From contig LBTE01000002.1 of NCBI GenBank assembly GCA_000989955.1, forward strand, positions 1 through 64,000: a DNA stretch of 64,000 bases, written 5' to 3'. Positions within the stretch are counted from its first letter, which is position 1, and each line of letters starts with the position of its first letter. Both the position numbers and the translations under genes were made by a program. The notes below the pieces were generated by a model that saw only the letters and a program-made list of their open reading frames with translations, was not told the DNA's origin and ran no database searches. Origin of the DNA: a candidate division TM6 bacterium GW2011_GWF2_37_49 (lineage in GTDB: Bacteria > Babelota > Babeliae > Babelales > RVW-14). Below, piece by piece: positions 35,421-43,391 of the stretch.

Positions 35421-36533
35421 TCAAACTTTATACTTGCTTAAAAAATTAACCAGTGGCTTAACGCCTTCCTTCGATTTAGTGCTGACAAAAACGTGTGGCA
35501 GATAATCATTAAATTCATGCATCATAAGTTCAATCATGCCTGTATTCATCAAATCTACTTTATTAAAAACATAAAGTACTGGTTTTTCTACATCAATTTC
35601 TTTGAGTGTATCTTGAACTATTTCAATTTGTCCACGCCATTCAGGATTGCTGACATCTACGACATGCATTAGCAGGTCAGCGTATTTAAGCTCATTAAGC
35701 GTTGATTTAAACGCCTCAATTAAATTATGCGGTAAATTACTTATAAAACCTACGGTGTCAGAAATTAAAATTTTTCGATTGCTATCAACAAAAAATTCGC
35801 GCGTTGTGGTATCAAGTGTTGCAAACAGTTTGTCTTCAACTAACGCTGTACTTTTGGTCAATCTGTTTAGCAGACTTGATTTACCTGCATTTGTGTATCC
35901 AACGATGCAAACTTGTGGTAGATTGCTGCTCATACGTTTTTTACGTTGATTATCGCGCGCTTTTTGCAGTGTATCAAGCCTCTGCTTAGATTGTCGTAAT
36001 TTGTCTGCGAACACTCGACGCATCTTTTCTGTGGCTGTTTCACCAGGCCCGATTGTTCCGATTACTCCCAGCTGCTGGGCATAATTTCTATCGCGACCAA
36101 TGACGCGTGTTTTTAAGAACTCAACTTCTGCCATCTCGACCTGAATTTTGCCTTCTGCTGAGTGCGCCGATTTTTTAAAAATTTCAAGAATTAAATGCTC
36201 TCTGCCCATAATTTCGCAATTAAAAACATCTTCCAGGTTGCGCTGTTGTAAAGGGCTTAGGGATTCAGAAATGATTACGAATTCGAACGTTCCTTGCTCT
36301 ACTACCTGCTGTACCTCGGACATTTTGCCCTTGGTGAAAAATGTGTTTGGGTCGACTGCTCTAACTTTTGTGTAATAAGTTTCATCGTATGGTAGTCCCA
36401 AAGTGTCGATCAAGCTTAAAAATTCCACGTAATAATTTTCTGGACTTGCTATCTTTACAAACGGTGTATAAATGCCAAGCGCCAGCGTTTTTGGATGCAT
36501 CTCGCTAAAAGCTTTAGCGGCTTTTTTTGACAT
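35421..36533 (-). CDS. hflX: GTPase HflX
   Basis: This ribosome-splitting GTPase has an N-terminal HflX domain (ALGIYTPFVKI, then YVEFLSLIDTLGL), the conserved glycine-rich linker region GTIGPGETATEKMRR near 170, coiled-coil basic residues, then the G domain with P-loop VGYTNAGKSSLLNRL near 212, switch DTTTREF, G3 SDTVGFISNLPH and NKVD near 333. The 370-residue length is normal. It is probably co-transcribed with gapA. No hfq or hflKC neighbours are present. Confidence 0.93.
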   Translation of the reverse strand: MSKKAAKAFSEMHPKTLALGIYTPFVKIASPENYYVEFLSLIDTLGLPYDETYYTKVRAVDPNTFFTKGKMSEVQQVVEQGTFEFVIISESLSPLQQRNLEDVFNCEIMGREHLILEIFKKSAHSAEGKIQVEMAEVEFLKTRVIGRDRNYAQQLGVIGTIGPGETATEKMRRVFADKLRQSKQRLDTLQKARDNQRKKRMSSNLPQVCIVGYTNAGKSSLLNRLTKSTALVEDKLFATLDTTTREFFVDSNRKILISDTVGFISNLPHNLIEAFKSTLNELKYADLLMHVVDVSNPEWRGQIEIVQDTLKEIDVEKPVLYVFNKVDLMNTGMIELMMHEFNDYLPHVFVSTKSKEGVKPLVNFLSKYKV

Positions 36534-36554
36534 AAAAATCCTTAAATTTACTCT

Positions 36555-37169
36555 CTATTCAAGCATGTTAATTATTGCCTGCCCAAATTCTTTTGCAAAT
36601 TTTGGACTTTGAGCAGTAATTATGTTTTCAGATTTATCAACAAAACAACCCTGGTCAACAAAATCAACGCCTTCTTGATTAAATACTTTTTTGAGTTCGG
36701 TTGAAGGAAACCCGGTTGCTTTTTTGCCATTTAAAATACCAGTTTTCGCAACCGCAGCTGTAGCATGGCAAATCGACGCAACTATTTTTTTTGCGTTATA
36801 AAAGGTTTTTATTGTTTGGTTTAATTTTGCATTGTTCCAAAGATAATCTATGGAGCCGGGACCTCCTGGAATCACCAAGGCATCGTATGCTGCAATATCG
36901 GCATCTGTCATAACGCTCAAAAGCTTGTTTGGAGTAAAGCTTCCACCAAGCGCGCCTTGAGCTGTTCCATCGTCCAGACCGGCAACATCAACTGTGCAAC
37001 CATTATCAACAAGCATTTTGTATGGTGTATTAAATTCTATGTCCTGATAACCTTTTGGCATTAAAATAAATAAAATACGTTTGTTCATCGCCTTGACTCC
37101 ATGAATCATGTACACAGAAAAACCAACTACCGCAACAATAAATCCAAAAACTACAAACATCTTTGTCAT
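36555..37169 (-). CDS. Exported or anchored DJ-1/PfpI family protein
   Basis: This 204-residue DJ-1/ThiJ/PfpI superfamily protein is preceded by a hydrophobic N-terminal segment (MFVVFGFIVAVVGFSVYMI). The core shows RILFILMPKGYQDIEFNTP, then ALVIPGGPGSIDYLW near 100 and the nucleophile elbow KIVASICHATAAVAKTGIL near 135 (Cys in SICHA). Relatives include glyoxalases, protein/nucleotide deglycases, chaperones and proteases; the specific activity cannot be assigned. AAGGAGAG precedes the ATG. The membrane segment would place it outside the cytoplasm, which is atypical. Confidence 0.8.
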   Translation of the reverse strand: MTKMFVVFGFIVAVVGFSVYMIHGVKAMNKRILFILMPKGYQDIEFNTPYKMLVDNGCTVDVAGLDDGTAQGALGGSFTPNKLLSVMTDADIAAYDALVIPGGPGSIDYLWNNAKLNQTIKTFYNAKKIVASICHATAAVAKTGILNGKKATGFPSTELKKVFNQEGVDFVDQGCFVDKSENIITAQSPKFAKEFGQAIINMLE

Positions 37170-37582
37170 GACTCTCTCCTTCGTTATTTTACTGAAAGAA
37201 GCTTACAAATAAATGCGATAAAAATAAAGAAGTTTTTTAAAACCAGCGACTAATCTGGGTTTATTTTGATTAAGTGATATTAAAGATGTCTAGATCAAGG
37301 CTTTCAAAGCTGATGCCAGTTTTTGTTATTTTAACAAAAAGCATTCGGCAACTCGCTTTCAGACGAGAGTGGTACGTGTTCTGGTCAAGTAAAAGTTGAC
37401 ACAAAAATTATACGAATATTTCAAAATTATACATATCTGCCTCTGTCGCCGGCAGGGCGACTTCACAATACTCTCCATTTTAATTAACTGGCACATAATT
37501 AAGATTCATTACATACAATTTTTCATAATCAGGCCAGTGCTTTTTATAACACTGGCCCAATCGATTGTTTGAATGCTTTATT
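37170..37582. other. Gene-free stretch with a short IS-end-like motif and hairpins
   Basis: No coding frame is supportable. It contains GGTCAAGTAAAAGTTGACAC at about 37383, similar to the reverse complement of 75-100 near the window start. It also holds a GTCGCC-GGCAG-GGCGAC hairpin at about 37447 and a GGCCAGTG/CACTGGCC hairpin at about 37532-37557, just downstream of the 37.6-kb gene, which may terminate that leftward transcript although the T run is poor. Confidence 0.4.
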
Positions 37583-38389
37583 TTATTTCTTAGAACTAAC
37601 CTTGGTTACAGCTTTTTTAAATTTCATGTCAATGTTCGCTTCGAAAGATGATGATGCATCTAGCTTTCTAAACTCAATGCTATCAATTTTACGAATAAAC
37701 CAAGCCATACATGCGCTTGTCTTTTTTTCTATTCCACAAACAACAATGTCACGAGGAATCAAAATATCCTTGGAATCATCATTTTTTTGCCCGAACAAAC
37801 TTTTACTTTTTGTTGTGTCAGAAGTTTCTACAACTTTCGCATTAAAAAGTGTTTTGCCTGTTTTTTTATCTATTCCTGAAAATTCAGAGTCTTTGAATAC
37901 TGAGATATTCTTACCATCCAATATTTCTGCTTTGAACAGCGTTTTGCCGGAGGCTTTTTCGATTCCACAAATTTCAACATCTCTTAAACTTGAAATACTT
38001 TTAGGTTCGTTCGAATCTGTGGAATCAATTATCTTTGCCTTAATCAACTGTTTATCAGGATAACGATTAATTTTGTAATTATCTTCAATAATTTTTATTG
38101 TTTTTCCAATCAAATCTTCAATATCCAAAATTCCAGCAGCATCATTTTCTTCATATAAAATTCCCCCAATTTTCGTTATTCCCAAAAATGAAACATCCCG
38201 AACTTCTATGCGAGACAATTCATCGATAATTACGGCCTCATAGCTTCCCTGAGCTTCTTTGAGTGCAACAAAATTTGGATCCCCAGAAGAATTTACCTTT
38301 CTACCATCACCACAGTCGGTCATGCCCATAAAAACAAGTAAAACCATTGATATCAAAAAAAATTGCAAACTACGAACAATAAATTTCAT
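37583..38389 (-). CDS. Exported protein with four short tandem motifs
   Basis: I do not recognise this 268-residue protein. It has a hydrophobic signal segment (FFLISMVLLVFMGM) followed by a Cys-containing stretch (TDCGDG), which is not a standard lipobox. Four similar motifs follow, roughly at residues 65-85, 133-160, 162-187 and 213-233: VSFLGITKIGGILYE, VEICGIEKASGKTLFKAEIL, SEFSGIDKKTGKTLFNAKVV and IVVCGIEKKTSACMAWFI. The pattern is a beta-turn-beta module with conserved G-I-[DEKT]-K. A strong ribosome-binding site (AAGGAAG) precedes the ATG. It lies between the DJ-1 and BI-1 genes, divergent from the latter. Confidence 0.65.
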   Translation of the reverse strand: MKFIVRSLQFFLISMVLLVFMGMTDCGDGRKVNSSGDPNFVALKEAQGSYEAVIIDELSRIEVRDVSFLGITKIGGILYEENDAAGILDIEDLIGKTIKIIEDNYKINRYPDKQLIKAKIIDSTDSNEPKSISSLRDVEICGIEKASGKTLFKAEILDGKNISVFKDSEFSGIDKKTGKTLFNAKVVETSDTTKSKSLFGQKNDDSKDILIPRDIVVCGIEKKTSACMAWFIRKIDSIEFRKLDASSSFEANIDMKFKKAVTKVSSKK

Positions 38390-38517
38390 TCCCTACTTCC
38401 TTTCTAAAAACATTACATTTAAACATTATTCCATAATAACCATGCAAAAGTTTTAAAGTCAAATCTAAAAAGACTAAATCATTAAAAACTCGATATTTAC
38501 GCACAAAATCTAACTCC

Positions 38518-38547
38518 TTTGCTAATTCAATCCGATTTTGGTATAAT
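38518..38547 (+). promoter_or_regulatory. Putative sigma70 promoter of the BI-1 gene
   Basis: TTTGCT (38518-38523), an 18-base spacer and TATAAT (38542-38547), with TTGG in front of the -10, give a leader of about 45 bases to the ATG at 38597. Confidence 0.5.
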
Positions 38548-38596
38548 TCGTCTAGTTATTTTAAATATTCAAATTTTATATCTAAGAGGAGCAACC

Positions 38597-39298
38597 ATGT
38601 TTGACAATCAAAATTATGTAGAACGTTATCAATTATCATCAATTTCAAACTTCATGTATAAGGTTTATGGCTGGATGACTGCAGGCCTTTCAATAACAGC
38701 TTTTACGGCCTATTCAATTTATGATCAGCAGGCGCTATTTCAGGCTATCATTCAAAATAAAATACTGTTTTTTGGAATACTAATAGCTCAAATTGTTCTG
38801 GTTATAGGCCTTTCAGCTCTGATAAATAAAATAAATTTCTTTTTTGCCGCCACAGGATTTGTTGTTTATTCTGCGCTTGTTGGAGTGACTCTTTCTGTAA
38901 TTTTTGCTGTATATCAAATTCAATCAATTTATATGGTTTTTGGCTTAACGGCTGGAATTTTTTTGATTATGGCGCTGTACGGCTATTTTACAAAGGCAGA
39001 TCTAACGTCAGTTGGGAATCTGTTATTAATGCTGCTTTTAGGCATAATTTTATGTTCTGTTGTAAATATTTTTGTACACAGCAAAATGTTTGACTTTGTT
39101 ATTTCGTTTATAAGCGTCATTGTTTTTACGGGCCTGATTGCATACGATGTTCAAAAAATAAAATATCTTGCCGTGGAAATGCAAAGTCATAACGAATCAA
39201 TGGGCAAAATTGCAATCATCGGGGCACTTACAATTTATCTCGATTTCATAAACCTTTTCTTGAATTTGTTAAATTTACTCGGCAAAAGAAAAGACTAA
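38597..39298 (+). CDS. Bax inhibitor-1 (YccA/BI-1) family membrane protein
   Basis: This 233-residue protein with seven hydrophobic segments belongs to the BI-1/TMBIM family. The N-terminus has YKVYGWMTAGLSITAFTAY, and late segments include GLIAYDVQKIKY and ALTIYLDFINLFLNLL, which contain the conserved aspartates. Family members are pH-gated calcium leak channels; bacterial relatives such as YccA modulate FtsH. I chose the ATG at 38597, where AAGAGGA is eight bases upstream and which lies downstream of the promoter; the upstream in-frame ATG at 38519 overlaps the promoter. Confidence 0.88.
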   Translation: MFDNQNYVERYQLSSISNFMYKVYGWMTAGLSITAFTAYSIYDQQALFQAIIQNKILFFGILIAQIVLVIGLSALINKINFFFAATGFVVYSALVGVTLSVIFAVYQIQSIYMVFGLTAGIFLIMALYGYFTKADLTSVGNLLLMLLLGIILCSVVNIFVHSKMFDFVISFISVIVFTGLIAYDVQKIKYLAVEMQSHNESMGKIAIIGALTIYLDFINLFLNLLNLLGKRKD

Positions 39299-39316
39299 AT
39301 TCGAAATAGCAACAAA

Positions 39317-41137
39317 ATGAATGAACGTTATGATCAACGAATACCAAGCAAACTTACAAGTTTTATATGGTATTTCGTAAAATCTCATAGGCTCAAGCTT
39401 TTGTCTATGTTTGCGGTGTCACTAGCGTGGGCGATATTATCATCTGTTCAGCCTTACACATTAAAATTGATTATTGATGCTGTTTCAAACTACACACAAA
39501 TCCAAGGAAGCCTTGCTTCTGTTGTAATGTTGCCATCAATTTTGTATATTCTCTCGGGGATTGCGTTTAACTATGTTTATAGACTTTATGATTACTTGCA
39601 TCTTTTATTAATGCCAAAACTTCAGGCCGAAATAATCGATAAAATGGTCGAGCACACAGAGCGACACTCACACCGATTTTTTCAAAATGCTCTGGGAGGC
39701 GGAATTGCAAGCCAAATCAAAGATTTAGCACGATCAATTCATGAAATAATCGAAATCTTAATGGACAGAATTTTTGCCAATTTCATGGCATTAGTTGTTG
39801 CGTGTATAACGCTTAGCCAAGTTCACATAATCGTTGCAGCAATTTTGGCAACATGGTCATTCTTTTTTATACTTTCCAGTTATTATTTTTCTAAAAAAGC
39901 ACTTGTTTTAGCTGAAAATCTTTCGACTGCTCAATCAACAACAATCGGTACAATAGTAGACAGCTTTGCAAATATCATGACGGTAAGGCTTTTCGCAAGA
40001 CGTAACGCTGAACAATGTTTCATTCGAAAAAAACTCGATCATCAGGTCGCTTGTGAACAGGCACTAGATAGATACAAATTAAATGTCGGCAAAATTCAAG
40101 GCTATTCGATGGTCTTTATGAATATCATTATTCTTATTTTTTTGGTCTATGCAAAACAAGCCAACTTAGTAACAGTCGGCGACTTTGTGCTTGCAATGTC
40201 ATTGACCTTAACAATTCCAGAAAGTGTTTGGAAGCTTTCAAGCGAATTTGTTCCATTCTCTCAAGCAATTGGCCAGTGCCAACAAGCTATGAAGCTTGTT
40301 TCTACGCCACACGAAATAACAGATTTATCAAACGCAAGTTCACTGATGATTAAAAAAGGTGAAATTGAATTTAAAAATGTAAGCTTTGGATACAGCTCGG
40401 GTAAAAAATTGATAAACAATCTTTCGTTAAAAATTGAAGGTGGCCAAAAAATTGGATTGGTCGGATTTTCTGGCAGCGGCAAAAGCACATTTGTTAATTT
40501 AATTACAAGGCTTTTTGATGTTCAACACGGCTCAATTTGCATCGATGGACAAGATATAAGAACAGTAACACAAGCATCGCTGCGTCAAAATATCGGCTAC
40601 ATACCGCAAGATCCTCTTCTTTTTCATAGATCGTTAAAAGAAAACATCATGTACGGCAAGCCGGAAGCATCCGAAAAAGAGCTGCTCGAAGCCACGCAAA
40701 ACGCACATGCCAAAGAGTTTATAGACTCCTATGAACTCGGATATGAAACCATGGTTGGAGAACGAGGAGTTAAACTTTCAGGCGGACAACGACAAAGAAT
40801 AGCAATAGCCAGAGCGTTTCTTAAAAATGCTCCGATTTTGATTCTTGATGAAGCGACATCATCGCTTGACACACAAACAGAACAACAAATACAGGAAAGC
40901 ATCGATCTTTTGGTACATAATAAAACAGTTATCGTCGTTGCACACAGGCTTTCGACACTTCTAAACATGGACCGATTAATAGTGTTTGATAGTGGACAAA
41001 TTATTGAAGATGGAACACATAGCGAACTCCTTGCAAAAGATGGCTTGTACGCCAAGCTTTGGAATGCACAAATAAGCGGATTCATCAATGACAACTTCGG
41101 CAAAGATGAACTCGAAGATATTGATGATTTGGAATAA
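39317..41137 (+). CDS. ABC exporter, fused permease and ATPase (MsbA-like)
   Basis: This 606-residue half-transporter has a six-helix membrane domain (residues about 30-310) followed by a nucleotide-binding domain. Walker A is GFSGSGKST near 386, Q loop IPQDPLLFHRSLKENI near 425, signature LSGGQRQRIAIA near 490, Walker B ILILDEATSSLD, and the H loop VVAHRLSTL. The substrate is unknown. MsbA-type lipid A flippase is plausible given LptB in the window, but peptide or drug export cannot be excluded. It starts 18 bases after the BI-1 gene ends, so the two may be co-transcribed. Confidence 0.85.
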   Translation: MNERYDQRIPSKLTSFIWYFVKSHRLKLLSMFAVSLAWAILSSVQPYTLKLIIDAVSNYTQIQGSLASVVMLPSILYILSGIAFNYVYRLYDYLHLLLMPKLQAEIIDKMVEHTERHSHRFFQNALGGGIASQIKDLARSIHEIIEILMDRIFANFMALVVACITLSQVHIIVAAILATWSFFFILSSYYFSKKALVLAENLSTAQSTTIGTIVDSFANIMTVRLFARRNAEQCFIRKKLDHQVACEQALDRYKLNVGKIQGYSMVFMNIIILIFLVYAKQANLVTVGDFVLAMSLTLTIPESVWKLSSEFVPFSQAIGQCQQAMKLVSTPHEITDLSNASSLMIKKGEIEFKNVSFGYSSGKKLINNLSLKIEGGQKIGLVGFSGSGKSTFVNLITRLFDVQHGSICIDGQDIRTVTQASLRQNIGYIPQDPLLFHRSLKENIMYGKPEASEKELLEATQNAHAKEFIDSYELGYETMVGERGVKLSGGQRQRIAIARAFLKNAPILILDEATSSLDTQTEQQIQESIDLLVHNKTVIVVAHRLSTLLNMDRLIVFDSGQIIEDGTHSELLAKDGLYAKLWNAQISGFINDNFGKDELEDIDDLE

Positions 41138-41183
41138 ACACATAAAACCCATAACTTTGCATTATAATCAAAATCCCAATAAA

Positions 41184-41290
41184 CAGGCTCATACATTGAC
41201 CTTAACACCTCAAACTCAGCAATGCATAGCACCTGCAAGAAAAATTACAAATTTTACAGTGCGCCGTACCACAAACGATTAGATCGGCGC
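41184..41290 (+). repeat. Dispersed intergenic element, copy E (diverged)
   Basis: CAGGCTCATACATTGACC at 41184 is a good box 1. CTGCAAGAAAAATTACAAATTTTA at about 41232 is a partial box 2, and the GC centre is altered (GTGCGCCGTACC). Box 3 is absent. It lies between the ABC exporter and its terminator. Confidence 0.55.
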
Positions 41291-41313
41291 TAACAAAGAA
41301 AAAAAATCAAAAT

Positions 41314-41361
41314 AACAAAAAACCCACCTGGCGTTGGCAACGCCGATGGGTTCTTGTTTTT
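41314..41361. terminator. Bidirectional terminator between the ABC exporter and sufU
   Basis: AACCCA and TGGGTT enclose GGCGTT-GGC-AACGCC, forming a strong interrupted hairpin. There is a T-rich run on the plus side and AAAAAA before the stem, giving a T run on the minus side. It sits between convergent genes. Confidence 0.8.
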
Positions 41362-41425
41362 AAATATCATCAAAATATCGATTGGAAGCGAAACGCAGAA
41401 ATACCGTAATTGGAAAAACTTGTTA

Positions 41426-41800
41426 TTATTTATTTTTTTTATTACTGAAATTAATCAAAGCTTCGTGCAAAACCTGGAGGCACAGCAAAGCACATTTCAA
41501 TCGATTTGGCCCTAGATCTAACTTTATCAGCGATAGAATATTATCTTTATTTATATTTAGCAGTTCATCGATTGTTTTGTTTTTGCAATATTCTGTAAGA
41601 ATTGAGGCTGTCGATTGACTTATAACGCAACCACTGCCGCCAAAGCCAATTTCGACAATCTTATCACCAGAAATTATACCTTGAATCGAAATCTTGTCAC
41701 CGCAAGACGGATTTTCACTGTTTGCAGCAAAATCTGGATTTTGAATCTCTTTTTTATTGCACGGGTATTTGAAGTGCTCTAATAATTCGTCGTGAACCAT
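41426..41800 (-). CDS. sufU: SufU/IscU-type iron-sulfur cluster scaffold or sulfur acceptor
   Basis: This 124-residue NifU-N/SufU-like protein has three conserved cysteines in the family contexts ENPSCGDKI (near 33), GGSGCVISQSTAS (near 58) and NRLKCALLCL (near 100), plus an Asp in the first motif. SufU accepts persulfide sulfur from SufS with zinc and passes it to SufBCD. It is slightly short (usual 140-150). It lies 4 bases after sufS, so it is in the same operon. Confidence 0.88.
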   Translation of the reverse strand: MVHDELLEHFKYPCNKKEIQNPDFAANSENPSCGDKISIQGIISGDKIVEIGFGGSGCVISQSTASILTEYCKNKTIDELLNINKDNILSLIKLDLGPNRLKCALLCLQVLHEALINFSNKKNK

Positions 41801-41804
41801 TTTT

Positions 41805-43037
41805 TTATTTCTTAAAAATTGTTATTGCCGATTTTAGCTCTTTAACAAAGACTTCCACGTCATAAATTGTATTGTACGCCGCAAAACTGACTCTGACAAG
41901 TGATTCAAAGCCCAAGTGTTTAACCAATGGTTGGGCGCAATGATGTCCGGCCCGCACCGCTATGCCCTTGCTGCCAACAAAACCAGCAATATCGTGAGCA
42001 TGAATACCTTCAACAGCAAAGCTTACCAGATGGCCTTCAGACTCTATAAGTTGAATATTGCCAACAATCCTGACTTGACTGATACAGTTTAATTGCTCAA
42101 CCAAAGTCTTGCACAGTTCGGCCTGATGTGTTTTTAGCTCATTAAAATCAAAATTTGATTGGATATAATCAACAGCTGCAGCAAGACCAATGGCAGATGA
42201 TATCGGTGGAGTGCCAGCCTCAAATTTATGAGGTGCAGGAGCCCACTTTGCACTCTCCCAAGAAACAGAATTAACCATTCCACCGCCAAACATAAACGGG
42301 TTTACCTCTTCGTGTAAATCTTTTTTGATAAAAAGCACGCCAACGCCGGTTGGCCCAAACATTTTGTGACCTGAGAAAGCCACAAAATCTGCATTTAGAG
42401 CCTGCACGTCAAATTTTTGATGAGCGAAAATTTGCGCAGCATCAATCAAAACCTTAACGCCTTGTTTTTGTGCCGAAGATATTAATTTTTTAAGATTTTC
42501 GCAATTATTACCCCAAACCGGGCCTAAAACATTTGAATGATGCGTAACCGCAATCAATTTAGTTCTTGAAGTCAAAAACCGTTCTGGATCATTGAATAGA
42601 TATGTCGCAGGATTGATTTCAATAAACTTTAGAACAGCACCAGTCTTGCCAGCAATGTACTGCCATGGCAGCATATTTGCGTGATGCTCGGCCTGTGTTA
42701 TTAAAATTTCATCGCCAGGACGCAGGTGCGATAACCCCCAGCCGTTAGCCACAAAATTAATGCTTTCAGTCGTACCACTGGTAAAAACAATCTCTTCGAC
42801 GTGTTTGGCATTAATAAATGATGCAATTTTTTGCCGTGCAGACTCATAAAGTGTTGTAGCAATCTCTCCATGATCATACAAACCACGATGAACATTGGAA
42901 TTTTGCTCAGAATAAAATTTAGAAACGGCATCTATAACCACTTGCGGCTTTTGCGTAGTAGCCGAATTATCAAGGTAAACAAGATGTTTTGATTGCCTAA
43001 AAATCGGAAAATCGTTCTTTGTTTTTTTAAAATCCAT
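41805..43037 (-). CDS. sufS: Cysteine desulfurase SufS
   Basis: This PLP enzyme removes sulfur from cysteine for Fe-S cluster assembly. Landmarks are YLDNSATTQKP near residue 22, NVHRGLYD, FTSGTTESIN near 90, EHHANMLPW near 120, the PLP lysine in AFSGHKMFGPTGVGVL near 222 and the active Cys in VRAGHHCAQPL near 360. The ATG at 43037 has AAAGGG upstream and is preferred over a TTG two codons earlier. The product is about 410 residues, normal for group II (SufS). It is followed directly by sufU. Confidence 0.94.
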   Translation of the reverse strand: MDFKKTKNDFPIFRQSKHLVYLDNSATTQKPQVVIDAVSKFYSEQNSNVHRGLYDHGEIATTLYESARQKIASFINAKHVEEIVFTSGTTESINFVANGWGLSHLRPGDEILITQAEHHANMLPWQYIAGKTGAVLKFIEINPATYLFNDPERFLTSRTKLIAVTHHSNVLGPVWGNNCENLKKLISSAQKQGVKVLIDAAQIFAHQKFDVQALNADFVAFSGHKMFGPTGVGVLFIKKDLHEEVNPFMFGGGMVNSVSWESAKWAPAPHKFEAGTPPISSAIGLAAAVDYIQSNFDFNELKTHQAELCKTLVEQLNCISQVRIVGNIQLIESEGHLVSFAVEGIHAHDIAGFVGSKGIAVRAGHHCAQPLVKHLGFESLVRVSFAAYNTIYDVEVFVKELKSAITIFKK

Positions 43038-43147
43038 CCGCAACCCTTTAAAACGTAAATATTTTACGACCTATTAATCTTACCACATCAAACTGTTAGA
43101 GACAAAATATTCTAAACGACGATTAAAAATAAAAACGATACAACGTC

Positions 43148-43218
43148 GTTTTGTCATTCCCTTGAAAAAGGGAATCCAGGAATACAAAATATGGTACGCG
43201 AGGATGACGTAATGCTAT
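43148..43218. repeat. GTCATTCCC-type intergenic repeat
   Basis: TTTTGTCATTCCCTTGAAAA followed by AGGGAATCCAGG is the familiar GTCATTCCC...GGGAATCCAGG hairpin repeat scattered in many bacterial genomes. The stretch ends GGATGACGTAAT, which mirrors its start and suggests a small MITE-like unit of about 70 bases. It is in the 354-base gap between sufS and the antiporter gene; the rest of the gap shows nothing. Confidence 0.55.
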
Positions 43219-43391
43219 TGTAAGCGCACCATTCTTGGTGTTTATTTAAAATATTTGCGCTATAAATACCAAATTTAAAGCAATTAAAAATATAAGAAAA
43301 TGCGTTAATTTACTACTTAGACCAATTTTGCTAGAATTCAAAATAAGTTGTTGTATAAATAAAATTCAAAGATTTCGTTACGAGGAACTCA

